NCBI GenBank assembly: GCA_965277495.1
Contig: OZ255824.1
Span: 2,418,001-2,482,000 of the forward strand
Length of the DNA stretch: 64,000 bases
Direction of reading: 5' to 3'
From: CAHJXG01 sp965277495
Lineage (GTDB): Bacteria > Pseudomonadota > Alphaproteobacteria > Acetobacterales > Acetobacteraceae
Below are positions 16,821-25,238 of the stretch, piece after piece. The notes below the pieces were generated by a model, which ran no database searches, was not told the origin of the DNA, and worked only from the letters and a program-made list of their open reading frames with translations. The stretch's first letter is position 1. Each line of letters opens with the position of its first letter. A program made the translations under genes and the position numbers.

Positions 16821-18173
16821 ATGAACGTCCAGTCCCCGTCCAACCTGTCCCATCTCGCGACCGGGTCGGGCATCAAGCCCGGCTACATGTCAGGCTTCGG
16901 CAACGGCTTCGAGACGGAGGCCTTGCCGGGCGCGCTGCCGATCGGGCGCAACTCGCCGCAGCAATGCCCATACGGCCTGTATGCCGAACAGCTCTCGGGC
17001 TCGCCGTTCACCGCCCCGCGCGCGGCCAACGAGCGCACCTGGCTGTATCGCATCCGGCCCACCGTGGCGAACTGGGGCACGTTCCAGAAAGTCCACGCGC
17101 CGCTGTGGCGCACCGCGCCGTCGCAGGAAGCCGCGGTGCCGCCCGCTCCCCTGCGCTGGGACCCGATCGCCATCCCGGACGAGCCGCTTTCGTTCATCGA
17201 GGGCGTGCGGACCATGACGACGGCTGGGGATGCCGGGTCGCAGGCGGGCCTGGGCGCGCATCTGTATTTCGCGACCCGCTCGATGCAGGACGAATACTTC
17301 TACAACGCCGACGCCGAGATGCTGGTGGTGCCGCAGCAGGGGCGCCTGCGGTTCTGCACCGAATTCGGCGTCATCGACATGGAACCGGGCGAGATCTGCG
17401 TCATCCCGCGCGGTGTCAAGCTTCGGGTCGAACTGAACGGCGGGCCGGCCCGCGGCTATTTCTGCGAGAACTACGGCGCGGCGCTCACGCTGCCCGAGCG
17501 CGGGCCGATCGGCGCGAACTGCCTCGCCAATCCGCGCGATTTCCTCACCCCGGTCGCCGCCTATGAGGATCACGACGCGCCGTCGACGCTGATCGTGAAA
17601 TGGGCGGGCACGCTGTGGCAAACGGCCATCGATCACTCGCCGCTGGACGTCGTCGCCTGGCACGGCAACTATGCGCCTTACAAATACGACTTGCGCAATT
17701 TCTCACCGGTCGGGCCGCTGCTGTTCGACCACGCCGACCCGTCGATCTTCACCGTGCTCACCTCGCCGTCCGAGACGCCCGGCACGGCGAACCTCGATTT
17801 CGTCATATTCCCGGACCGCTGGCTGGTGGCGGAGAACACCTTTCGTCCGCCCTGGTACCACATGAACGTCATGAGCGAGTTCATGGGCCTCATCTACGGC
17901 GTCTATGACGCCAAGACCGGCGGCGGCTTCGCTCCGGGCGGCGTGTCGCTGCACAACACGATGCTGCCGCATGGCCCCGATCAGGACGCGTTCGAAAAGG
18001 CCAGCAGCGCCGCATTGCAGCCGCACAAACTGACCGGCACGCTCGCCTTCATGTTCGAGACCCGGTTCCTGCAACAGGTCACGGCGTTCGCGGCTGGAAA
18101 CGCGGCGCTGCAACGCGACTACGGCGCATATGGCCAAAAGCTCGCCAAGCATTTCGACCCAAGCCGGCCTTGA
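16821..18173 (+). CDS. hmgA: Homogentisate 1,2-dioxygenase
   Basis: A 450-residue ring-cleaving dioxygenase that opens homogentisate to maleylacetoacetate in tyrosine and phenylacetate breakdown. The N-terminus 'YMSGFGNGFETEALPGALP' is highly characteristic. Iron ligands can be placed at H347 and E353 (WYHMNVMSEFMG) and H384 (MLPHGPD). Length matches the family. The next two pathway genes (maleylacetoacetate isomerase, fumarylacetoacetase) are not in the window, so the gene is separated from its usual operon. It follows the P450 gene on the same strand at 41 bases and probably shares its transcript. Confidence 0.95.
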   Translation: MNVQSPSNLSHLATGSGIKPGYMSGFGNGFETEALPGALPIGRNSPQQCPYGLYAEQLSGSPFTAPRAANERTWLYRIRPTVANWGTFQKVHAPLWRTAPSQEAAVPPAPLRWDPIAIPDEPLSFIEGVRTMTTAGDAGSQAGLGAHLYFATRSMQDEYFYNADAEMLVVPQQGRLRFCTEFGVIDMEPGEICVIPRGVKLRVELNGGPARGYFCENYGAALTLPERGPIGANCLANPRDFLTPVAAYEDHDAPSTLIVKWAGTLWQTAIDHSPLDVVAWHGNYAPYKYDLRNFSPVGPLLFDHADPSIFTVLTSPSETPGTANLDFVIFPDRWLVAENTFRPPWYHMNVMSEFMGLIYGVYDAKTGGGFAPGGVSLHNTMLPHGPDQDAFEKASSAALQPHKLTGTLAFMFETRFLQQVTAFAAGNAALQRDYGAYGQKLAKHFDPSRP

Positions 18174-18289
18174 GCCAGCGCGGGCGGGTGCGGCGTGACG
18201 GCCCGGGCAGTCCAATCAGGGGGCCGGTCCGGCCGCGCCGCATGGGGAAAAGAACGCCAGCCCGAGCATAATCCAAAAGGGAGGATGGG

Positions 18290-19612
18290 ATGAAGCGGAT
18301 CAACCTCATGGTCGCGAGCACCATTGGCACGACCCTCGAATGGTACGACTTCTTCGTCTTCGGCGCCTGCGCGATCCTGGTCTTCGACAAGACGTTCTTC
18401 GTTTCCGACAATCCATTTGTCGCCACCCTGCTGTCGCTCGGCACCTTCTCGGTCGGCTTCCTGGCCCGGCCGATCGGCGGCATCCTGTTCGGCATCGGCG
18501 GCGACCGCTACGGCCGCAAGAAGATGCTGGTCGTCAGCCTGCTGATGATGGGCTTCGGCACCTTTGCGATCGGCATGCTGCCGGCCTACGCGACCATCGG
18601 CATCTATGCCCCGATCGGGCTCGTGGTGCTGCGCATCTTCCAGGGCATCGCCGTCGGCGGCGAGGCGACCGGCGCAATCCTGATCATCGCCGAATCCATG
18701 CCGGCCGCCAGCCGCGGCTTCTGGACCAGCTTCACCATGTTCGCCGGGCCGCTCGCCAACGTGCTGACCGCAATCGTGATATCGGCCGTCCAGGGCATCT
18801 ATGGCGCCGATGCCTTCGTCGAGTGGGCGTGGCGCATCCCGTTCTTCATCTCCGGCCTGCTCGTCATCGTCGGCTTCTGGACCCGGCGCCGCGTCGAGGA
18901 ATCCCCGGCGTTCCTGGCCTTTGCGCAGAAAAGCCACGAGGTGGAGCGGGCGCCGCTCCGGGATGCGCTGCTGCACAACCGGGTGGAGATGTTGCAGGCG
19001 TTCTTCGTGAAGGCGGCGGAGAACACCTACCTTTACATGTTCAGCACCTTCGTGCTGGTGCTGGCGACCAGCTTCCTCAAGATGCCTCGCCAGCAAGCGC
19101 TGACGGCGCTGCTCTGGGGTTCCGCGTTCGAGGTGCTGGTCGTCATCGTGGCCGCCTATGTTTCCGACCGGATCGGACGCCGTCCGGTGCTCCTGGCCGG
19201 GCTGGTGGCGGCGGCGGCGGCGAGCTACGGCCTGTTCACCCTGGATCCGGGCGCGACGTATGGGCAGCTTCAGTTGGCGGTGCTGGCCTGCCTGTCCTGC
19301 CACGGCATCATCCTCGGCGCCATGGCGGCGTATATGGCGGAGCTGTTCCCGACCAAGGTGCGCTACACGGCGCTGTCCACCAGCTACCAGCTCGCCTCCG
19401 TCGCCGGCGGCTCGATCGCGCCGCTGATCGGCACGGTGCTGTTGCAGACGACCGGGGCGTCGGTGACCGTCGCGCTCTATGCCACGGTCGTCGCCATCCC
19501 GGCGCTGATCAGCGTTTACCGCTCACGCGAGTCCCGTGGCATCGATTTCTTCGGGCCGGAGTTGTTGGAAGTCGGCATGGGCGGCGTGCCCAAGGCGCAG
19601 CCGGCGGAGTGA
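18290..19612 (+). CDS. MFS transporter, metabolite:H+ symporter (MHS) family
   Basis: A 440-residue major facilitator with twelve predicted helices. The N-terminus 'STIGTTLEWYDFFVFGACA' and the motif-A loop 'GGDRYGRKKMLV' near residue 64 are typical of the MHS group (shikimate, alpha-ketoglutarate, proline/betaine and aromatic acid carriers). A second signature, 'SDRIGRRPVLLAG', lies near residue 290. GGGAGG sits seven bases before the ATG. It follows hmgA by 116 bases and precedes the flavin monooxygenase, so it probably imports an aromatic or organic acid used by this group. The substrate cannot be read from the sequence. Confidence 0.87.
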   Translation: MKRINLMVASTIGTTLEWYDFFVFGACAILVFDKTFFVSDNPFVATLLSLGTFSVGFLARPIGGILFGIGGDRYGRKKMLVVSLLMMGFGTFAIGMLPAYATIGIYAPIGLVVLRIFQGIAVGGEATGAILIIAESMPAASRGFWTSFTMFAGPLANVLTAIVISAVQGIYGADAFVEWAWRIPFFISGLLVIVGFWTRRRVEESPAFLAFAQKSHEVERAPLRDALLHNRVEMLQAFFVKAAENTYLYMFSTFVLVLATSFLKMPRQQALTALLWGSAFEVLVVIVAAYVSDRIGRRPVLLAGLVAAAAASYGLFTLDPGATYGQLQLAVLACLSCHGIILGAMAAYMAELFPTKVRYTALSTSYQLASVAGGSIAPLIGTVLLQTTGASVTVALYATVVAIPALISVYRSRESRGIDFFGPELLEVGMGGVPKAQPAE

Positions 19613-19700
19613 AGGCCCAAGCAGTTGATCGTCCCGGCCGTTGGACAATGCGGGCCCGCCCGCTAGATTTGGCCGCACGCTGGTAATGGGGACCTGACCG

Positions 19701-21206
19701 ATGGACTGGACGGACACACGCGTCGTCGCCGCGCCGCCGCAGGCGACTGAGCACTTCGACGTGCTTATCGTCGGGGCAGGCATCTCCGGCGTGGGCGGGG
19801 CCTACCACCTGTCGCACCAGCGCCCCGGCGCCAGCTTCGTCGTGCTCGAGGCGCAGGACGGCTTCGGCGGCACCTGGCGCACCCACCGCTACCCCGGCAT
19901 CCGCTCCGACAGCGACCTTTATACCTTCGGCTACCGCTTCAAGCCCTGGCGGACCGCGCCGATCGCCACCGCGGCCGAGATTCTCAGCTACATGGGCGAG
20001 GTCATCAACGAGAACGGCTTGGCGCCCCGCATCCGCTACCGGCACCGCATCTCGCGGGCGAGCTGGTCGAGCAACGAGAACCTGTGGACCGTCGACGCCA
20101 CCCGCACCGACACCGGCGAGGCATTGCGGTTCACCACGGGCTTCCTGTGGATGTGCCAGGGCTACTACCGGCACGAGCAGGGCTACACGCCGGACTGGCC
20201 GGGGATGGAGGCCTTCATGGGCCGGATCGTGCATCCGCAGACCTGGCCCGACGACCTGCATTATCGGGACAAGCGGGTCGTGGTGATCGGATCGGGCGCC
20301 ACCGCCGCGACCCTGGTGCCGGCCATCGCCGATGACACCGCGCACGTGACCCTGCTGCAGCGCTCGCCGACGTTCTTCCGCACCGGGCGCAACGCCATCG
20401 AGATCGCCGACGAGCTGCGGGCGCTGGAGATCAAGGAGGAGTGGATCCACGAGATCGTGCGCAAGAAGATCCTGTATGAGCAGTCGGTCTTCACCAGCCG
20501 CGCCTTCACCGAGCCGGAAACGGTGAAGCAGGAGCTGCTGGCGGGCGTCCGCGGCTTCCTGGGCCCCGACTACGATGTGGAGAAGGATTTCACGCCGTCG
20601 TATCTCCCATGGCGTCAGCGCATCGCCTTCATCCCGGACGGCGACATGCTGCAGAGCATCCGCTCCGGCAAGGCGTCCGTAGCGACCGACGAGATCGAGC
20701 GTTTCGAGGCGGTCGGCATCCGGTTGAAATCGGGCCGGCTGCTCGAGGCCGACATCATCGTCACCGCGACCGGCTTCAACCTCAGCGTGCTCGGCGATAT
20801 CGCGTTCACCATCGACGGCGCGCCGCTGGTGTTCTCCGAGACGGTGACCTATCGCGGCATGATGTTCACCGGGGTGCCCAACCTGGCCTGGGTGTTCGGC
20901 TATTTCCGGGCAAGCTGGACGCTGCGGGCCGACCTGGTGGCCGACTTCGTATGCCGGCTACTGGGCCACATGCAGGTGAAAGGCGCGCGGCGGGTGACGC
21001 CGGCGCTCCGTCCCGAAGACCGGGACATGCCGTTGATGCCATGGATCGACCCGCAGAACTTCAACCCCGGCTATTTGATGCGCGGCCTGTCGCTGCTGCC
21101 GAAGTCCGGCGACAAGCCGGAATGGCAGCACACCCAGGATTACTGGACCGAGAAGGACACGCTGCCCGCCATCGACCTCGACGACGCAGCGTTCGTCTAT
21201 GAATGA
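19701..21206 (+). CDS. Flavin-containing Baeyer-Villiger-type monooxygenase
   Basis: A 501-residue FAD/NADPH monooxygenase. The first dinucleotide fold is GAGISG (25-30), the second GSGATA (197-202). The Baeyer-Villiger fingerprint FxGxxxHxxxWP reads FMGRIVHPQTWP at 172-183, with all fixed residues intact. 'GFGGTWRTHRYPGIRSDSD' is typical of the EthA-like branch. Such enzymes insert oxygen next to ketones or oxidise sulfur and nitrogen. It follows the MHS transporter by 88 bases on the same strand. It may act on a ketone made by the P450 branch, but the order of steps is speculation. Confidence 0.9.
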   Translation: MDWTDTRVVAAPPQATEHFDVLIVGAGISGVGGAYHLSHQRPGASFVVLEAQDGFGGTWRTHRYPGIRSDSDLYTFGYRFKPWRTAPIATAAEILSYMGEVINENGLAPRIRYRHRISRASWSSNENLWTVDATRTDTGEALRFTTGFLWMCQGYYRHEQGYTPDWPGMEAFMGRIVHPQTWPDDLHYRDKRVVVIGSGATAATLVPAIADDTAHVTLLQRSPTFFRTGRNAIEIADELRALEIKEEWIHEIVRKKILYEQSVFTSRAFTEPETVKQELLAGVRGFLGPDYDVEKDFTPSYLPWRQRIAFIPDGDMLQSIRSGKASVATDEIERFEAVGIRLKSGRLLEADIIVTATGFNLSVLGDIAFTIDGAPLVFSETVTYRGMMFTGVPNLAWVFGYFRASWTLRADLVADFVCRLLGHMQVKGARRVTPALRPEDRDMPLMPWIDPQNFNPGYLMRGLSLLPKSGDKPEWQHTQDYWTEKDTLPAIDLDDAAFVYE

Positions 21207-21406
21207 GGCTGCGGGCCGGCCAATCGCATTGGCGTAGGTGCAAGGCCAGGGCTATGATGGGGCGGGGCGGGCATCCAGCTTTCGAGCGGCGCGAGAATGC
21301 TCAAAGGATGACGCCTATCCGGTGATCATCGGCCGCTCCCGAGCGTGTTCGCCTATGACGGCAGCTTGCGACGAGTCGATGAACCCCATGGGACGTTGCT
21401 TAGCCA

Positions 21407-22780
21407 GTGTACGAGAGATCGCATAGCGAGGTCGTAGACCGTGACTTAAGCCCGTTCGTAGACGGGCTTATGGGCGCGGTGGCACGTGAAGAGCCCATGA
21501 TAGCGGTGCTTGGCACCGACGAGACGGCCGTATTGGCCGTTGTCGACGAATGCATCAGGCTGCTGCTCGGCAAACCAATCCGCATCATCCGCATTCGTGG
21601 GATGCCGGGCCAGCCTTTGACCTTGCGGCGCATTGTCCAAGAACTTAGCGCCACGGAACAGGGCGGCTTGCCAGTCGATGATGACGAACTGATCGTTCGC
21701 GTCCTTTCGCAGCGCAGCGGTCGACAGGACCGGGTCCTGCTTATTATCGAGCAGGCTGCGTCCTTGCCGGCGCGCACTCTTGCATTCCTGCAGGTTGTCT
21801 CGACAGTATTCGGCACGACGGCGCCAAAGCTGCAGCTCCTTTTCGCCGGACACCCAAAATTCACGTTTTTACTTGAGAATGATGAGTTGGCTGGCATCCG
21901 CGACCGGCTGGAAACGACCATTCAGCTTGCAGGCGCCCCCAATGGTGCAAGGCCGGGCATCACTGCGTCGCAGCGCACGCATATAAGCAGCCTGCATAGG
22001 ACTGCATCGACCAATGCTACGCCCCGGCATCACCGGAATGCATTTACCCCGTTGCTTGCGTCCGTCACCATTCTATTTGGCATGACGCTCACGGCCTTTC
22101 AGCAGTATCCGGACAGCGCACTCAACAAAAGCGAGGAAGCCGCTATTGCGGCTGGCCCAACGGAGGCCGGTATAGCGGCCCACCCTCCGTTGCAATCTCC
22201 TGACGTCCAGCAGCCCCCGCCGCCCGCTCCATCCTTACAATCCACCAATAGTGAGCCGGACCCTGCAACGCCCGTTCAATCAGCAAAGCGGCAAAACCTG
22301 CCAACCGGCGAGCAGCTGGCCCGCCTCCGCGGCGAGTTCGAGCATTTCCTCGCCCAAACGGAATGGGGATCGAAGCGGCAAAGCGAAGCTGAACGCGCGC
22401 GTTTGTTCAACGAATTCCTGCAATGGAGCTACGGCGCGTCAGGCGCGGGTTCCGAGCCGCCCCCAATCGCGTCCGCGCCATTGCTCTCGCAGGCTCGGGT
22501 GACGCTGCGCTTCCTTGCGGGTTCAGCAAATGGCAAGGCGATGGCGCGTCAGTTCGCAGACGAACTCCGCACGTCGGTGGCACTCGCGCGCATACGTTCC
22601 GCCGCCGATGTGCCCAAGGCGTTCGAGTTACGATATTTCGTTCAGGAGGACGAAGGCTTGGCGACGACGCTCGCGCAGTCGCTGCAGGCCCCGGACGTGA
22701 CTTGGGCGATCCGGATCATGCCGGAAACCCGGGCCATGCCCGCGCCGCACACGATCGAGCTCTGGATACCTCCGCGATGA
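21407..22780 (+). CDS. ExeA/GspA-like membrane protein with degenerate ATPase domain
   Basis: A 457-residue protein from a GTG start; I do not recognise it as a whole. Residues 1-175 follow the ExeA/GspA AAA pattern: 'FVDGLMGAVAREEPMIAVLGTDE' where Walker A should be, 'LLIIEQAASL' at 111-120 where IIDEAQ is usual, then 'KLQLLFAGHPKFTFLL' in place of the QPEL sensor strand. The GKT/S lysine is missing, so ATP use is doubtful. One membrane helix lies at about 212-231, then a Pro-rich linker and a C-terminal domain of about 200 residues, presumably periplasmic. ExeA binds peptidoglycan and helps secretin assembly. Convergent with a lytic transglycosylase, which fits an envelope role. Codon choice is less GC-biased than in neighbours. 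Confidence 0.6.
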   Translation: MYERSHSEVVDRDLSPFVDGLMGAVAREEPMIAVLGTDETAVLAVVDECIRLLLGKPIRIIRIRGMPGQPLTLRRIVQELSATEQGGLPVDDDELIVRVLSQRSGRQDRVLLIIEQAASLPARTLAFLQVVSTVFGTTAPKLQLLFAGHPKFTFLLENDELAGIRDRLETTIQLAGAPNGARPGITASQRTHISSLHRTASTNATPRHHRNAFTPLLASVTILFGMTLTAFQQYPDSALNKSEEAAIAAGPTEAGIAAHPPLQSPDVQQPPPPAPSLQSTNSEPDPATPVQSAKRQNLPTGEQLARLRGEFEHFLAQTEWGSKRQSEAERARLFNEFLQWSYGASGAGSEPPPIASAPLLSQARVTLRFLAGSANGKAMARQFADELRTSVALARIRSAADVPKAFELRYFVQEDEGLATTLAQSLQAPDVTWAIRIMPETRAMPAPHTIELWIPPR

Positions 22781-22789
22781 TCAACGCCG

Positions 22790-22839
22790 GCTAGTGCTCT
22801 GACGCAGACAAAGGGAGCAGTCTGCGTCAGAGCACTAGC
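22790..22839. repeat. Perfect 20-bp inverted repeat with TA-GTG ends (terminator or MITE-like)
   Basis: Arms GCTAGTGCTCTGACGCAGAC (22790-22809) and its exact complement (22820-22839) enclose a 10-base loop. It sits between two convergent genes, nine bases after one stop and one base after the other, so it may end transcription in both directions. The ends read C-TA-GTG...CAC-TA-G, which resembles a TA target duplication flanking short IS630/mariner-type inverted repeats. Confidence 0.75.
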
Positions 22840-22840
22840 T

Positions 22841-23611
22841 TTATCTGGTGGACTGATTCAGCCAACGCCCTGAAGCAGGCGTTGGCATCAGGCCACTAGC
22901 GAACATTTGCGGGCGGGCCCGCGCCAGGCGAGGGGACCGAACCGTATCTTGCATGGCAAACGTGCGGCTTGCCGGGGCGGACTGTCGCGCGCCAAGCGTC
23001 GCCGACCAGGCATTCACCAACGAAACCTGCTCGGTGGATACCACTTGGGCTTGAGCGGCGCCCGGCAGTTGCGCCAGCACCTTCTGCTGATATGCAAGTG
23101 CGCGGTCCGGCGTTTTGGAATGATAAAAGGCGGCGGCAAGGTTCCAGTCTTTTGTTTCGGCGAACAATTGGCCGAGGAACTTCATGGCATAGCGCACATT
23201 CACCGCCGGGTCGAAAGCCTGGTCCAATGAGGCGAACGCCGCCGGGTGATACATGAGGTTCACCTGCATGCAGCCGACGTCCACCGATGCGACATTGCGG
23301 GCCTGCATCGCGAGCACCGCCGCAATCGCCTCGGCCTTGGTGTTGAATGCATACCCGCGGCCCTCCGCATTCACGCTCCAGGGCCATGCCTTGAAGGTGC
23401 CGTCGCGTGGATCGCGCCGTCCGCTCTCGACCCGGCCAATTGCGCCGAGCAGGCCCACCGGAGGATGGACCGCCGGCGTGCTTGCCGCGATGGCGCGCTG
23501 GCAGAGGTCCCCGGCATAGGCGGCATCGGGGCGCATGGGCTGTGCATGGGCAAAGAGAGGCATGATGCAGATTGCGAATACCAAACTGCCCAAACTGCCG
23601 ACTCTGCCCAT
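22841..23611 (-). CDS. Periplasmic lytic transglycosylase (SLT domain)
   Basis: A 256-residue exported muramidase-like enzyme. I set the start at the ATG with GGGAGG seven bases upstream, which gives the signal peptide GRVGSLGSLVFAICIMPLFAHAQ. The SLT domain shows the catalytic Glu E62 (GAIGRVESG), then 'DVGCMQVNLMYHP' (111-123) and 'NLAAAFYHSKTPD', as in VirB1-like and MltC/Slt family 1 enzymes. It should cleave glycan strands to make room for an envelope machine. It is bracketed by two TA-GTG palindromes 870 bases apart and is convergent with the ExeA-like gene. Confidence 0.82.
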   Translation of the reverse strand: MGRVGSLGSLVFAICIMPLFAHAQPMRPDAAYAGDLCQRAIAASTPAVHPPVGLLGAIGRVESGRRDPRDGTFKAWPWSVNAEGRGYAFNTKAEAIAAVLAMQARNVASVDVGCMQVNLMYHPAAFASLDQAFDPAVNVRYAMKFLGQLFAETKDWNLAAAFYHSKTPDRALAYQQKVLAQLPGAAQAQVVSTEQVSLVNAWSATLGARQSAPASRTFAMQDTVRSPRLARARPQMFASGLMPTPASGRWLNQSTR

Positions 23612-23706
23612 CTCGGAACCTCCCAAAGCCTGGCCGGATGTCGGCAGGGCCATTCATGCAGCAATCACGCGTACGCCTTAGCAGTCACCGATCAGCCATA
23701 TCCACC

Positions 23707-23754
23707 CTAGTGGTCCGATCCTGACGGTTCTTTCCGTTAGATTCGATCCACTAG
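23707..23754. repeat. Imperfect 21-bp inverted repeat with CTAGTGG ends
   Basis: Left arm 23707-23727 and right arm 23734-23754 pair at 16 of 21 positions around a TTCTTT loop. Both ends read CTAGTGG/CCACTAG. It resembles the palindrome at 22790-22839 in size and in its TA-GTG ends, though the inner sequence differs. It lies between the divergent transglycosylase and PIG-L genes, so it could also be an operator. Confidence 0.6.
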
Positions 23755-23808
23755 CATCGGCTTCGTTCTCAAAGCATCGCGATAAACGACTCATTCGGCC
23801 GGATTTGA

Positions 23809-24696
23809 ATGGTCAATAAGACCTATTGCGTGGATGATCCAGCGAAGTCGGACGTTACAGTCCCTATAGTCGAGGTGGAGACGCAGGTGCAACGATGGCG
23901 CCGTTATTACCAAAGTGCTTTACATGGCCCAAGCCGTGCTTCGACATTGCTTGAACGCGTGCGGCAGTTGCCAGAAATTGATCTCGCGAACGTGATAAAA
24001 AATCAGCCTCTACTCATCGTGGCGCCCCATCCTGACGACGAGAGCCTCGGCTGCGGCGGCATGATCGCCGAAGCCGGTAAGCTCGGCGGACGGGTCCACA
24101 TCGTGGTGGTGACCGACGGCGCACGGTCGCACCCGCAATCGCGCACGCACCCAAAAGACAGGCTGCGAAGCATCCGCCGCAACGAGACGATCGAAGCCGC
24201 GTCGGTTCTGGGAGTGCCTGCCGGCCAGGTAAGTTTCCTCGATGTGCCCGACGGCCATGCGCCACGCTCGGGTGCGGCCGCGCGCGCCATCGGGCAAAGG
24301 CTCGCGTCGCTGGCGCGCGGCATATCGGCGAAAACGATCTTCACAAGCTGGGACTTCGATAGCCACCCCGATCACGCCGCAACCTACGCCTATGCCTGCT
24401 TTGCGGCGGAAAAACTCGGCGTGCCGCTGTTTTCCTACCCGGTCTGGGCCTGGATGCTGCCGCCGGACACCATCGTGCCCAACATCCAATTAAAAGGGTT
24501 TTCCCTCGACATCGGTGCTAGCATGGCCACCAAGCGTGCGGCGGTCTTGCAGCACCGGTCCCAGACCACAGCGATGATTGCCGACGATCCCACGGGTTTC
24601 ACCCTTTCCGATGAACACCTGAATGCAATGATCACCTCGCGAGAGTTTTTCATCCTCAAACCCGGTCAAGCGCCGCACTTTGCGGGCCTTGAATGA
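23809..24696 (+). CDS. PIG-L family deacetylase (LmbE-like)
   Basis: A 295-residue zinc-dependent deacetylase. Metal-binding motifs are PHPDDE at 73-78 and SHPDH at 185-189, with 'VVVTDGARSHPQSRTHPKDRLRSIRRNETIEAA' between them, the usual PIG-L layout. Family members remove acetyl groups from N-acetylglucosaminyl lipids or thiols. The 60-residue N-terminal extension is unusual and contains no export signal, so a cytoplasmic location is likely. The start region is AT-richer and lacks a clear Shine-Dalgarno, so the true start may be further in. The substrate may be a glycan precursor, given neighbouring envelope genes. Confidence 0.85.
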   Translation: MVNKTYCVDDPAKSDVTVPIVEVETQVQRWRRYYQSALHGPSRASTLLERVRQLPEIDLANVIKNQPLLIVAPHPDDESLGCGGMIAEAGKLGGRVHIVVVTDGARSHPQSRTHPKDRLRSIRRNETIEAASVLGVPAGQVSFLDVPDGHAPRSGAAARAIGQRLASLARGISAKTIFTSWDFDSHPDHAATYAYACFAAEKLGVPLFSYPVWAWMLPPDTIVPNIQLKGFSLDIGASMATKRAAVLQHRSQTTAMIADDPTGFTLSDEHLNAMITSREFFILKPGQAPHFAGLE

Positions 24697-24715
24697 AGGA
24701 ATGGTGACCGCCTCA

Positions 24716-24982
24716 ATGTCTTACATTTCGAAAATCGCACTTATTGCTTTGCTTGTCGGCCCATCGATTGCCGCCAGCGCGCAAGGTGCTGGAAACAATC
24801 CTGCGACTGCCTTGAAATCATCGTGCCGCACCGACTACCGGGCGCATTGCACCGGAAACGATCCCGCCCCGCCGATCGCCGCCGCTTGCCTCGCCCAATT
24901 CTATGTCAACCTGTCGAAGGGCTGCAAGGAAGCGCTGGACGCCTATAACGCGCCCCCGGCCGAAGCAACGCCCGACGATTGA
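24716..24982 (+). CDS. Small secreted cysteine-rich repeat protein
   Basis: An 88-residue protein with signal peptide MSYISKIALIALLVGPSIAASAQ. The mature part has four cysteines in the pattern 'CRTDYRAHC...AACLAQFYVNLSKGCKEAL', which matches the bacterial cysteine-rich repeat related to Golgi glycoprotein 1. These short periplasmic proteins have no known function. In-frame ATG at 24701, GTG at 24704 and TTG at 24680 are alternative starts; I preferred the ATG that begins a clean signal peptide. It starts 19 bases after the PIG-L stop and may be cotranscribed with it. Confidence 0.65.
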   Translation: MSYISKIALIALLVGPSIAASAQGAGNNPATALKSSCRTDYRAHCTGNDPAPPIAAACLAQFYVNLSKGCKEALDAYNAPPAEATPDD

Positions 24983-25007
24983 CAAGACGGCCAATTAGAC
25001 GCTCGGG

Positions 25008-25238
25008 ATGCGCGAGCTGGAAGGAAACCGGGCAGTGCGGTCCAAGCGGGTCATTTCGGTCATCGACTGCCATGCGGAGGGCGAGGTCGGCGACGTCACC
25101 ATCGGCAACGTGCCCGCCTTCGAGGGCCGGGCCTGGATCACCGGGCGCCACGCCTGTTTCCCCGACCCGGAGGACCCGTATCCGCAGGGCTACGTCGTCC
25201 CCGGCGCCTGGGGTCTCACGGGAACCCTGTCCCAATGA
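25008..25238 (+). pseudogene. Proline racemase/hydroxyproline epimerase remnant with internal deletion
   Basis: A 76-codon frame that joins the two ends of a proline racemase family gene. The first part, 'VISVIDCHAEGEVGDVTIGNVP', is the family N-terminus. It runs directly into 'AFEGRAWITGRHACFPDPEDPYPQGY', which matches the family C-terminus (GRAWITG...DPxDPxPxGY). About 260-270 residues, including both catalytic cysteines, are missing, and the frame is kept. Intact members have about 310-350 residues. The product cannot be an active racemase. The 76 bases after its stop hold no gene I recognise. Confidence 0.75.

Noticed and set aside
12589..16821. A 1410-codon minus-strand open frame opposite the sorbosone dehydrogenase and P450 genes
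   Set aside because: It is antisense to two well-supported genes, has no family motif, and is rich in residues expected from reverse reading of GC-rich codons.
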